Source: Alentia gelatinosa
Lineage: Eukaryota > Annelida > Polychaeta > Phyllodocida > Polynoidae
Direction of reading: 5' to 3'
Length of the DNA: 64,000 bases
Assembly: GCA_950022655.1 (NCBI GenBank)
Contig: OX465592.1
Location: 6,728,044-6,792,043 of the forward strand
Shown here: one piece after another, positions 44,755 through 54,256 of the stretch
Layout of the letters: each line of letters begins with the position of its first letter
How positions within the stretch are numbered: position 1 is the first letter of the stretch
Translations under genes and position numbers: made by a program
Notes under the pieces: model-generated
The model's input: the letters and a program-made list of their open reading frames with translations, nothing else
The model's database searches: none
Told to the model about the DNA's origin: nothing

Positions 44755-45236
44755 ATGTAGTGACGTCATCAACGTGTACTGCACACTATACAAGGAACCG
44801 GTGACGTCATCAAAGTCAAGGCTCTAAACCAATCACATCCTCCGCTCACAGACTCCGCGGGCTGCCGTTGAAGCACTGGATCTATTTTTAGCCCGCACTT
44901 GCTTTATAAAACCAGCCCCTGCTGACAGCCAATGGCCATAAAAAGCCGATCTACAGCCAAGTTTTTTTTGGTATTCATTCTAGTTTTTTTAGGGGGGTCA
45001 CAGAGGGAGGATTTATCCTTATGCAAATAAGTCACGTGCTCGGCAGAGACGCTGTCGGGCGGCGATAGAATGAAAGCGAGGCTCGGGGTGCAGCGTCCGG
45101 CGCGGGCTACATCCGGGTGATGTATGGCTCGTGCGCACAATGGCCGCGCCACCGGAAGTGGTACCTGTCGCCGGGCTAATTCCCACATTCAATTTGAGCA
45201 GGGCGCGACGTGCGCCGATCAGCGCCACCTAGCGGG
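44755..45236 (+). promoter_or_regulatory. Strong promoter-like motif cluster
   Basis: In order: TGACGTCA (44761-44768), TGACGTCA (44802-44809), CCAAT (44829-44833), TTTATAAA (44903-44910), GCCAATGG (about 44931), octamer ATGCAAAT (45021-45028), E-box CACGTG (45033-45038), then a CpG-rich stretch with GCCACCGGAAGTGG (ETS). This order resembles a TATA promoter reading to the right. The sequence beyond 45237 is a G-rich array with no gene, so either the gene was displaced or the cluster is fortuitous. Confidence 0.4.
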
Positions 45237-45995
45237 CGGGGGGGGGGCGCGGGGGGACGGGGGGGGGGGGTCATCCATCATCGGCGTACCGTGCGGAGCG
45301 GGGGGGCAGGGGGAACGGGGGCGAGGCAGGGGCAGGGGGTGGAGCAGGGATGGTGGGTATGGGATGTGCAGGGGATCAGGATGGGGGTGCAGCAGGGTGT
45401 GGGGGGGGTGGGGCAAGGGGTGGGGCAGGGGGGACAAAGCAGGGGGTGGGCAGGGGCAGATCAGGGGACAGAATAAGAGCTGAGGCAGGGTAGGGGGGCA
45501 GGGTGGTTCAGGTGGGCAGGGGGCAGGGGGTAGAGAAGGGGGCAGAACAGGGGCAGGGCAGGTGGTGGGGCAGGGGGCAGGGGGCAGGGGACGATGCAGG
45601 GGGTAGGGCAGAACAAGAGGAAGGGGTGGGGCAGGAGGCAGGGCAGGAGGCAGAGCAGGGGTTGGGGCAGGGAGAAGAGCGGGGGCATGGGCAGGGCAGA
45701 TGACAGGGCAGGGGGTACAGCAGGGCACAATGAGGGGAGCAGGGGGGGGGAGAGCAGGAGGGGAGAGCTGGGAGCAGAAAGGAGGGCAGAGCAAGGGGCA
45801 GAGAGGGGGCAGGGAGGGGACAAAACAGGGGGCAGATAGGTGGCAGAGAGGGAGCAAAGCAGGGGGCAGAGAGGGGGCAGAGAAGGGGCAGAGTAAGCGG
45901 CAGAGAGGGGGCAGAGAGGGGGCAAAGTAGGGGGCAGAGCAAGGGACGGGGCAGGGGGACAGAGCAGGGGTCGGGCAGGGGACACAGCAGGGAGA
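45237..45995. repeat. G-rich GGGGCAGGG/GGCAGA array
   Basis: About 760 bp of strongly G-biased plus strand built from GGGGCAG, GGGGGCAGAG and GGGCAGGG. Many G-runs of four or more imply G-quadruplex potential. The 276-codon minus-strand frame is a proline/cysteine repeat artefact. Confidence 0.93.
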
Positions 45996-46082
45996 TGGTG
46001 CCGGCCTTGATACCTGACTCGGCCTTCTCTGGGGTAGGAGCCCTACCACGCTGGCGGGGTCCGGGGGCGGGAGTCCAATCTA

Positions 46083-46390
46083 TGAGTGGATAGACATAAA
46101 GGGGACGGGGGTGACAAGTAGGTTAGACATGAACAAGATGGGAGAAGAGGTAGGACTGACATGAACAGGACCCAAGGACAAGTAGGATAGACATGAATGA
46201 GGTGGGAGGACAAGTAGGATAGACATGAATGGGGTGGGAGGACAAGTAGGATAGACATGAATGGGGTGGGAGGACAAGTAGGATAGACATGAATGGGGTG
46301 GGAGGACAAGTAGGATAGACATGAATGGGGTGGGAGGACAAGTAGGAAAGACATGAATGGGGTGGGAGGACCAGTAGGATAGACATGATC
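46083..46390. repeat. 32-bp minisatellite, about 9 units
   Basis: Unit GGACAAGTAGGATAGACATG then AATGGGGTGGGA. The inner five units are nearly identical; the outer units diverge, typical of growth from the middle. Confidence 0.93.
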
Positions 46391-46970
46391 AGGTTAGGAG
46401 TGCAGGAAGAAAAGATGGATGGAGGACTGGGTGGCAGGATATGTGACCGGGTTAATAGTCAGATGACATGGTTGATTTAGCATTTATCACGACCATGGCG
46501 TAAAATCACTATATCTTTCACTCAATCATTTTTCATATCTTAGAGGATATTAGAGAACTGTTCAGTAATCTACTCTTGGCTTACATATACCCTGTTATTC
46601 TGGTATGCAGTTAGCGACTGAATTTCATCCACGGACCTTGAAATATTATTGAACTTATCCACAGAAATATGTGGGTTTTTTTGGTTTTATTAAAATCATA
46701 TTCATATAAAAATACATTAAAATCACCCTATAGCAGGCGTTCTTCTTTGTATATCCATGTATACATCCTCCTGCTTTGCAGAGACCATCTATTGTACGTC
46801 TTCTTGTACAAAAGAATCTAAAAGAATTACACTTCCGTTAGCCTTCCCATAAAGACAATGTATGCGACAGCGCCATCTGCAGTTAATCGCTGTCGCTACT
46901 CGTGTATAGCATGTGGTTATTGACCGATCTACACTGCCCCCCCCCCCCGAGCTACACTATAAGCTCTTGG
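46391..46970. other. Unique sequence
   Basis: Poly-C at about 46936-46948. No gene. Confidence 0.3.
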
Positions 46971-47225
46971 CGTTGTTGCTCCTAGAAATGTGGAAAGGGC
47001 GTTGCTCCAGTAATATCAGATCGTGTTGAATAGTATCATTGTGTCGCTACATTTTTACAACACCGCAGTTTCAGTGTCAATGGTGAAAGGTTCATTAGAT
47101 TTTTTATTGGATATAGATGGCGACATTGGTATGATGCGATTCACAAAACATCTGGAGCAATGATTTCATCCTTGGATCCTATTCTATGATCCACCAGACA
47201 GGTCGCAACGACCCCCTGGTCGGGA
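46971..47225 (+). repeat. Dispersed repeat S, copy 1
   Basis: GTTGCTCCTAGAAATGTGGA, GTTGCTCCAGTAATAT, GTGAAAGGTTCATTAGATTT and ATCTGGAGCAATG match the reverse complement of 53990-54256. GCTCC/GGAGC words near both ends suggest an inverted-repeat element. Confidence 0.65.
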
Positions 47226-47536
47226 TAAATCTGTGGATGCCTTGACTTACAACAGGGACATATCTATTACTCTCATACCAAACTTTTGTACTGCTTGGAG
47301 AGCGTGTTCTTTCATAATCCTGAAGCCAATTTTCCATTTTTTTATTTCCTTTATGTGTTTTTTTTCAAACTATTTTTTCAAACTATAATGAATATAAATC
47401 TTGGTGTTCTTTTATCAATGTGCTCGCTATGAATATTTCATGTTAAGTATGTCTGCTTTTAGAGTAAAGTTCAAACAAAATTACTTGGAGGCGCACACTG
47501 CAGATACTGAATGTGATTTAACCCAACCAACCTCTT
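47226..47536. other. Unique spacer
   Basis: Nothing recognised. Confidence 0.3.
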
Positions 47537-47734
47537 AAGGCCCGTTTCCATTGGCCGACAAATATGGTGTAAATTTTTTGTGTTCTCCTAATAGCCTATT
47601 TCCATTTTGCGTCAACAGTGCTAAAGGTCCACCAGTGGTCCCTGACTGCATATTGGTGATGGCCAATGGAAATGAACTATTAGGAGGAAACAAAAAATCC
47701 TCACCATTTTCGTCCACCAATGGAAACAGGCCTT
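47537..47734. mobile_element. Family A MITE, short subtype, 198 bp
   Basis: AAGGCCCGTTTCCATTGGCC to CACCAATGGAAACAGGCCTT. Long inner arms: TTTTTTGTGTTCTCCTAATAG / CTATTAGGAGGAAACAAAAAA (about 55-bp terminal repeat overall). The same subtype recurs at 33244-33385 and 49720-49888. Confidence 0.8.
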
Positions 47735-48226
47735 ATGTCTGAGCTGAGTGGAGATAGAGGTGGTGGCTGATCTATGACCGATCTGCCCCCCGTCGACCTT
47801 GGCATCCCGTTCTGTAGCTGTCTTTGTAATGAGGCTCATGGCTTGTCCCAACAGTCCAGAGTTCAGCCTGAAGCAACAAAGGCAATCCCCGCCCGCCACC
47901 ATCAACAATAGATACTCTCTGCTCGTTATACACTGCATGGAGTTGTCCCTATGCCTTCACTGCCATATAAGGAATATAGAAGGCATGGATTGACCCAAGA
48001 GCCAATGACTGCATTCAGAGCAAACCATGACTTTCACCCTGACCTCCTTACGTAGTGTTGATAGCGCCTTGGGACGGTTCTACAGTCTATAGTTGACCTG
48101 AATTTCTTGACCAAAACTACCCTCTAAACTTACCACCGGCACTGTCCAGAGATGCAACGTTTTCACATGCCGATTATGACTACCAATCATGGCATTTCGC
48201 ATCACCGACTGATTATGCGACACATT
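47735..48226. other. Unique sequence
   Basis: No repeat recognised; short frames not supported. Confidence 0.3.
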
Positions 48227-48227
48227 A

Positions 48228-48509
48228 AAGGCCTGTTTCCATTGGCCGACAAAAAGAGTGTAGATTTTTTAGTTACCCAGAAAGTCGGTATAAAAATATC
48301 AGTGAGGGAAGTAGATTTAACTCAGTCACCAAGCTTTCACTCAGTGGGCAGTGGTACCACATTGCATAATCCCAGCAGAAAAAGTCGTGGGTCATTTCAC
48401 AAGCTGGGTCGTTTCCATTGACCGATTTTTGGTCAGCAGTGCCAAAAGTCTGTCGATGGTTCCCGACTGCAGATTGGTGACGGGAAATTGGCCAATGAAA
48501 ACAGGCCTT
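48228..48509 (-). mobile_element. Family A MITE, complete, 282 bp
   Basis: AAGGCCTGTTTCCATTGGCC to GGCCAATGAAAACAGGCCTT, flanked by TA (48226-48227, 48510-48511). Inverted relative to 11019-11327; contains GTGGTACCACATTGCATAAT and CCCGACTGCAGATTGGTGAC. Confidence 0.8.
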
Positions 48510-48580
48510 TAGTGCAATAATCATCAGGCTTAATAGTGAGAACATTGAACTGGAGAAGACAAATACTTGCCCCGACGCTC

Positions 48581-49003
48581 CAGGGATGTCAGAACATTTT
48601 GAAAGTGGGGGGGCAAACTGAAAAATTGCTGACTTTTTTCTTGGTATGAAGTCAAACTTTGACATTGGTCTGTTCCACTGGATTTACCATAAATCTACTA
48701 AAAATCTGTGAAAAGTCATGTCTTAGCATTCATTTCACATGAAAAACTTTGACATTTTTCCATGGTGAAAAGTCAGGGCTTAACCACCATTGTGCGCTAA
48801 AAAGTCAGACTTTGACATTTATCCATTGTGAAAAGTCAGGGCTTAGTCATCATTGCAAGGTAAAAAGTCAGTAAAATCAAGACAGTTTTTACACTTGATT
48901 GTGTTAAATTTGAAGGTGCTGACTTTTTTGGGGCTTGCAAAAAAGTGGGGGCAGCTGCCTCCCCCTCACCCCCCCCCCCCCCCCCACCATTCTGACGCCA
49001 CTG
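48581..49003. mobile_element. hAT-like element, 423 bp
   Basis: Left CAGGGATGTCAGAA, right TTCTGACGCCACTG, a 14-bp imperfect terminal repeat beginning CAG(G/T)G. The interior has about three 64-bp repeats (TTTGACATTT.TCCAT.GTGA then AAAGTCAGGGCTTA) and a poly-C tract at 48969-48985. The 8-bp flanks do not match. Confidence 0.6.
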
Positions 49004-49047
49004 CGCTGTCAGGTGGAAGGGCGCATTCTCGAATCCGTAAATATCAT

Positions 49048-49257
49048 TCACAGATCTAATCGTGGCCATGTAGGAGTGTGTGGGAAGCAGTGGGAACCCT
49101 GCTTTTGCCCCCTACTTGAACCGTTCAGGTATCGCAGCATATGCCGCAGAACCTCGCTGAAAGTGCGGACATCTGCTCCTGATACAATCATTGAATACAC
49201 ACCAGTAACACTAGTACCAAGGCCATGAACTCCAGCCAACGTAATAAATGGAGGCAT
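49048..49257 (-). other. Candidate orphan exon or captured gene fragment
   Basis: A minus-strand frame of 69 codons reads PPFITLAGVHGLGTSVTGVY then SMIVSGADVRTFSEVLRHML and is protein-like in composition. It lies directly between the hAT-like element and a family L end, so it may be host sequence captured by or trapped between transposons. No family recognised; no start or splice signals are certain. Confidence 0.2.
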
Positions 49258-49631
49258 GGTTAGTTTGACTGACTGGAATGTGCTCCGTGTTGTTTTTCGT
49301 CAAAAATATTGTTTCATACCCACGGGCGAATGTCTCACTTTTACTGATCAGGAGTGAAGATTCCATTCGACACAGAGTGAGGAAAGAATATCCATACGTC
49401 CCTCCGTACCACATGACCACCGTCATTCTGCTATTTAGTGAGTTTTAAGACGGTGCCTTGAATTATTTCAAGGTATATCATAATAAGGGGACATGGTGAG
49501 TGTGACTGGATTACATCGGTACGCTGTAGTTTTCGTTGAAAATGTTCACCTCGTTCTTCGAACTCGATTAATATTTCCGACAAAAACAACTCGGAACAGA
49601 TTTCATTCAGTCACCCTAACCATGGCGTCAT
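49254..49631 (-). mobile_element. Family L elements, copies 2 and 3
   Basis: ATGGTTAGTTTGACTGACTG at 49256 opens one end. 49380-49631 is the reverse complement of 9712-9965, including TACGTCCCTCCGTACCACAT, ATTTAGTGAGTTTTAAGACG and the GGGGACATGGTGAGTGTGAC to CATTCAGTCACCCTAACCAT hairpin. Confidence 0.65.
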
Positions 49632-49719
49632 ATAATACCCCAAAACAACCATTTTCGACACAAAACAAGTAACAGAGATCATTCAACCACACTCACTATA
49701 TTTTATTATTATTAGATAA

Positions 49720-49888
49720 TTTTTGTAGTTCTCCTAATAGCCCATTTCCATTTTGCGTCAGCAGTGATAAAGGTCCGTCGGTGGTTCCTGACTGAATATC
49801 TGTGCCGGCTGACGGAAATAGGCTATTAGAAGAACTCCAAAAATCGACACCCTTTTCGTCGGCCAATGGAAACGGGCCTATATAGACC
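49720..49888. mobile_element. Family A MITE, short subtype, left-truncated
   Basis: TTCTCCTAATAGCCCATTTC to CGTCGGCCAATGGAAACGGG then CCTATA. Corresponds to 47585-47734. Confidence 0.7.
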
Positions 49889-51060
49889 GCATTAGTGTGA
49901 CGTCATTTAACCTGCCGAGAGCGGGGATTCCCTACGTTCTGGTGCCAAACATTGGGATATCCCTTCATAAATACAGCATTCAGCGATCATTGTTATGAAA
50001 TCAAATATGGGTCTGACTTTAGCATATTTTAGTTTTACCAGCAAATATACCAATATTCCAGTCAAAGCTCAGCTCAACCATATGTTTCCTACTAAATACA
50101 TTCTTCACTTACTTTATTTTAGCTGGATTACCACAAAAAACATTCATTATCAGTAGGCTGCAGACCTGCCACGATGCTACGCCTTTGCAGTGCTTCGCGG
50201 AGTTGGTTTCTGTTTGGCACCAAAATGACGTCAGAGCTAATAGGGTCTATACAGGTGTTGCCGTTCAGCGCCACCCAACGGTTTACTGTCTAGTTACGCG
50301 GCCGCTCGGACAAACACAGCCGAGTCCGGCGGTATGCATATAGAGATATACAGCATTCACAGCTAGAGTGTGAACGGCGGGTGTGATTACAGGAGTGTTG
50401 TTTTTGACAGATTAGAATTCTGGAATAATCTTGGGCATTGTATTAACGAGTCTGAGCTGTCTAAACATCCTAGTTGACAATTGTCTTGGTGTTAATATTA
50501 TAGCTAGGCCTGCCAACGCATTAGTGTGTATCCAGTTTAGGTATCCCTGTGTTATCTAAGGTATATCTATGGTATCATTGAGGTGATATGCATGTATGAT
50601 ACATCAAATTGAAACTGGAATACCATAGAACATGATGCAATCGCTTTTATTTATATGGAAATAATGTGGATGGGTATTATAGATGTATTACCCTACTACA
50701 CTCAGTCACCCAATGATAAAGAAAACGTTGCCAGGGCTATGTTTGGCCGCACACATTTCGTAACCAAGCAGATAAGGCGCATCGCCGGCCAGTGGAAAAG
50801 GGCCTATTGGCGCACAGGTGTATAATGATGTAGCAGCTATGTGCGCTCTGACAGGTGCCAAAAAGCAGCCGCTGCCTGCTCCCAGCTGACCACCGGAAAC
50901 CTACACTCCCCGGCCACCACCAGGGGAGCCACCAGGCTATGGCGGGCAGGGAGGGACGAACCATCGTGGTTTTTATTTTTCTCTGGTTCTTCTCACAGCT
51001 CTCCTAACAGGCAGTGATCGAGTAGTAGCGCCTTGGCTGGGAAGATGGTAATCGGGCTAG
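49889..51060. other. Unique sequence, partly CpG-rich
   Basis: TGACGTCA at 49898-49905 and 50226-50233. CpG-rich around 50265-50340 (CAGCGCCACCCAACGG, ACGCGGCCGCTCGG). No frame is convincing. Confidence 0.35.
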
Positions 51061-51921
51061 AGTGGGATTCACACGATGGGATACATGTACCTCACAGGGT
51101 GTTTGTCTGAGACAAATCCTGCTGAGATTCACGTACCTCACAGGGTGTTTGTCTGAGACAGATCCTGCTGAGATTCATGTACCTCACAGGGTGTTTGTCT
51201 GAGACAAATCCTGCTGAGATTCATGTACCTCACAGGGTATTTGTCTGAGACAAATCCTGCTGAGATTCATGTACCTCACAGGGTGTTTGTCTGAGACAAA
51301 TCCTGCTGAGATTCATGTACCTCACAGGGTGTTTGTCTGAGACAAATCCTGCTGAGATTCATGTACCTCACAGGGTGTTTGTCTGAGACAAATCCTGATG
51401 AGATTCATGTACCTCACAGAGTGTTTGTCTGAGACAAATCCTGCTGAGATTCTGTACTCGAACACAATGTCAACGTCTGAATGATAGGGATCCATTTTGC
51501 TGAGACAACTTTTTTCCCTTGCAATTGTCGGCGACAATCACCCCTAACAAGGAACAGAATTTCATGAGATTTTGACTTTAAAGAGGTTTAAAGTTTAGAG
51601 GGGCATTCTGGTGAGACAAATGTACTTCACACGTTCTCCCCCAATCTGTGAGTCTCAGTGGTCCCAAATAACACCTATTCACAGAGGGAAGTACCCTGAG
51701 TCGGCGACTGTGTACCCTGTGTACCCTGTGCAAGGGTGTAGGGAGGAGACTATGTACCTGTTAAGTCTTCCCATGTGAATTGAATCCGCCATGTTACCCT
51801 GAGACTGTAAAACACCCCAATCTGTGAAACTTTGTACCCAGCTGGAAATAGTAGCCGACTGGTGCAAAGGTGTGACGTACACCAGTCTCAGGCACATTTG
51901 TCCCATCGTGTGAATCCCACT
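51061..51921 (-). mobile_element. Family F MITE, 861 bp, with expanded 46-bp repeats
   Basis: Ends AGTGGGATTCACACGATGGG and CATCGTGTGAATCCCACT. 51452-51921 is the reverse complement of the 548-bp unit c at 34680-35227 (shared GAACACAATGTCAACGTCTG-side blocks, GCAATTGTCGGCGACAATCA, GTACCCTGAGTCGGCGACTG). 51084-51451 is a tandem array. Right flank TAA, left flank TAG. Confidence 0.85.
51084..51451. repeat. 46-bp tandem array, 8 units, inside family F
   Basis: Unit CATGTACCTCACAGGGTGTT then TGTCTGAGACAAATCCTGCTGAGATT. Eight units fit 368 bp exactly, with only a few substitutions (e.g. GGGTAT at about 51237, GATGAG at about 51399). It is a recent expansion of the MITE's own end. Confidence 0.95.
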
Positions 51922-51923
51922 TA

Positions 51924-52460
51924 AGCCCAATGCCCATCTAACGATTTCTGAACAGTTATATACCTTTGTCGGCGACAAACGGACGGTAATTTGTCTCGGC
52001 CAAGGCATCCTAACGAAGTCGGCAATAGTCGCTAGATGTAGGACAGCTAGGTAAGGCTGTAGACTGCATTGCTTAGGACTAATACCCTCCACCCCTTCTC
52101 CTCGAGGGCCGCGGGTCGAGCGAGGGGTTACGTAATTTGCCTACGACAAGTTCACCGACTCCTATACGATTTGTGAACGATTAGTTCCCAAATCGTATAG
52201 GAGTCGGTCACCTTGTCGCAGGCAAATTACGTAACCCCTTGCTCGACCTGCACACTGATAAAATCGGTGTATGGTCCACTAATCGCTGGGGGAGGGCAAA
52301 AACCAAAGAAACCGAGTGTTCACTAATCGCTGGGTAGCCTTCCCTAGCTGTCCTACATCTACCGACTCCGTTAGGATGGCTTGGCTGAGACAAATTACCC
52401 TCCGTTTGTCGCCGACAAACGTACATAAATGTTCCGAAATCGGTAGATGGGCATTGGGCT
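51924..52460. mobile_element. Family B head-to-head dimer, 537-bp palindrome-like, TTA duplication
   Basis: Left end AGCCCAATGCCCATCTAACG, right end CGGTAGATGGGCATTGGGCT, with TTA at 51921-51923 and 52461-52463. The two halves are inverted copies meeting at ACTCCTATACGATTTG / CAAATCGTATAGGAGT (52159-52204). Each half has TTGTCGGCGACAA (51966-51978, 52406-52418). The right half carries an extra block of about 40 bp (52250-52320). Confidence 0.85.
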
Positions 52461-52700
52461 TTAACGGTAGATGGGCATCAGGCTTTAAAGCGGAAAGAGA
52501 GACTCGTGTACCTCCCGAGGTAGGGGAAGGGGGCGAGACTTTGTACCAGTACCAAATTCTCTCCGTGTGAGCACCGGGTGACCTTCTTCAAGAGACAACA
52601 TTTCCATCCTCTGCGGTGACTGGGATTTGTCTGAAACAGATTTAATTGGCATTGTTACATAATCAATGCAAAATCAATCTGTAATTATTCTCTGCAGGTC
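52461..52700. other. MITE end remnants
   Basis: Another family B end (GGTAGATGGGCATCAGGCTT) at 52467, then AGAGACTCGTGTACCTCC..CTCTCCGTGTGAGCACC, which resembles a diverged family F short unit such as 34352-34440. Confidence 0.45.
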
Positions 52701-52782
52701 TCGTTTCCATTCACCGATCTTGCGTCAGTGGTTCCCGACTGCAGATCGGTGCCAAATAATCGGCCAATGGAAACAGGCCTAT
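52698..52782 (+). mobile_element. Family A-related mini element, about 85 bp
   Basis: GTCTCGTTTCCATTCACCGA to CGGCCAATGGAAACAGGCC. Positions 52737-52766 are identical to 5298-5327 in the 72-bp satellite. Confidence 0.7.
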
Positions 52783-52982
52783 CACGCCGACAGTTTTCTT
52801 TTCATTGCTATCTATCTTGTACTTACTTTTGTAGCTTGAACGTTGTGTATCTGTGTCTAAGGTCTCCCATGATTTGCTGCTCCGATCGCTGGTATTTATT
52901 AGTGTTTTTGGTGCGTACGAAAAAATAGTGCTTACCTGGATGAACCAATATCGCTACGCCACCTGTCAGGAAAAGGTGGATG

Positions 52983-53096
52983 ATGATACAAAGCGGTTGA
53001 ACGCTCCTCGGAGTTGCCTCTGCGCATCAACTCCTCGGAGCATATTACCACTTGTATCTTAAACTAATCAATATTGTGTATTTATATATGCTGGGC
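52983..53096. mobile_element. Family H hairpin, core deleted
   Basis: GATACAAAGCGG..CTCCTCGGAGTTG and CAACTCCTCGGAGCATATTA..CTTGTATC, followed by ATCAATATTGTGTATTTATA as at 29855. The inner apex tier is missing. Confidence 0.65.
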
Positions 53097-53159
53097 ACCC
53101 AATAGAGCAATTAGAGACACATATGTTTATGCAATGCTGTAAAGATTGATAACCTGCGT

Positions 53160-53480
53160 TATCCTACCCGAAATAAAAAACGCCATAGGCTTAACATGGG
53201 ATTTGTTTATGTCACGGGTGTGACATAAAGTGTTGTTTATGTCGCTACTTTCTAATATTCAAAAATCATGGAAATGGGGTAGGATAAAATCTAGACGCCA
53301 TTCGTTTGAGTTTGAGTTTATTTATGTCACTCATTGTCTTGGCTCCTTAATCTCACGAGTCGAAGACTCATACTCAAACTCGTGACGTATCTTGATATAA
53401 TATCACCCCTGGTACAAGTTTAGCCATAGGAATAACATTTAAGGAAAAAAAACTCAACGATAGCCCCCGTAAAGTGACCA
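53160..53480. repeat. Hairpin-rich repeat cluster
   Basis: TTTATGTCAC/GTGACATAAA palindrome at about 53206-53232. GGGGTAGGATAAAATC at 53275 recalls the flank of 15650. Inverted TTTGAGTTTGAG / CTCATACTCAAACTC arms. 53390-53475 is the inverse of 25595-25665. Confidence 0.5.
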
Positions 53481-53644
53481 TGGCCGTGGTGAGGTGATGA
53501 GATATGACGTCATATATGATTGACCAATCAGCGGCCAGAATTTCAGAGAGCAGCCAAGACATCAACATGGAGATTTAAATGTTTTTAACTGGACTACCGA
53601 AGTAATATGAATTATTTTGATATGTTGATGATATTCAGATGTCC

Positions 53645-53815
53645 ATGATAGGGGTGAGATAAATCTAGAACCGCACTCAAATCATGAAATAATCAATACT
53701 CCCCTTGTTTGGATGCTATAATTGTCATTTGGCTTCACCTCGATAATAATCTTGACATATCCAAAATCATGGAGTATTGTTTGTTCATGTGATTCTTGAT
53801 CCAGTTCTATATAGA
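53645..53815. mobile_element. Family H hairpin, homologue of 25329-25453
   Basis: GGGGTGAGATAAATCTAGAA, then CAATACTCCCCTTGTTTGGA, then the apex ATTGTCATTTGGCTTCACCT, then CATGGAGTATTG. Confidence 0.55.
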
Positions 53816-53989
53816 TACATGTCAAGTAAGTTCAATGCATTATAAATATTCCAAAGAATTCCCAATATGGATGTATTTCTATTGAAACATTTCTATATAC
53901 ATTTATTACTCTATAACACCTATACATGGATTTATGCGATGGTGTAAAGATTGATAAACTCCGATCTTTATGCTGTGAGGGTGCAGCGG

Positions 53990-54256
53990 GCGGCTACAGG
54001 TGACATTGCTCCACATCTTGCGGATCACAGAATAGCAACCTGAGGAAAACCATTGCTCCAGATTCTTTACGGATTGCATCATAACTATACCACCATCTAT
54101 ATTCAATAAAAAAAATCTAATGAACCTTTCACCTATGTCACTGACAATGTGGTGTTGTTAAAGGTAGCGCTACAACATGAAAATAACGATACCACACAAC
54201 GCGATCCAATATTACTGGAGCAACGCTTTTTCCACATTTCTAGGAGCAACGAACCC
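53990..54256 (-). repeat. Dispersed repeat S, copy 2
   Basis: Reverse complement of 46971-47225; AAATCTAATGAACCTTTCAC and TATTACTGGAGCAACGC, TTTCTAGGAGCAACG are shared. Confidence 0.65.

Noticed and set aside
45219..46049. 276-codon proline-rich frame on the minus strand
   Set aside because: Artefact of the G-rich low-complexity array.
51084..51451. CRISPR-like array
   Set aside because: The 46-bp units are contiguous copies of a MITE end with no spacers.
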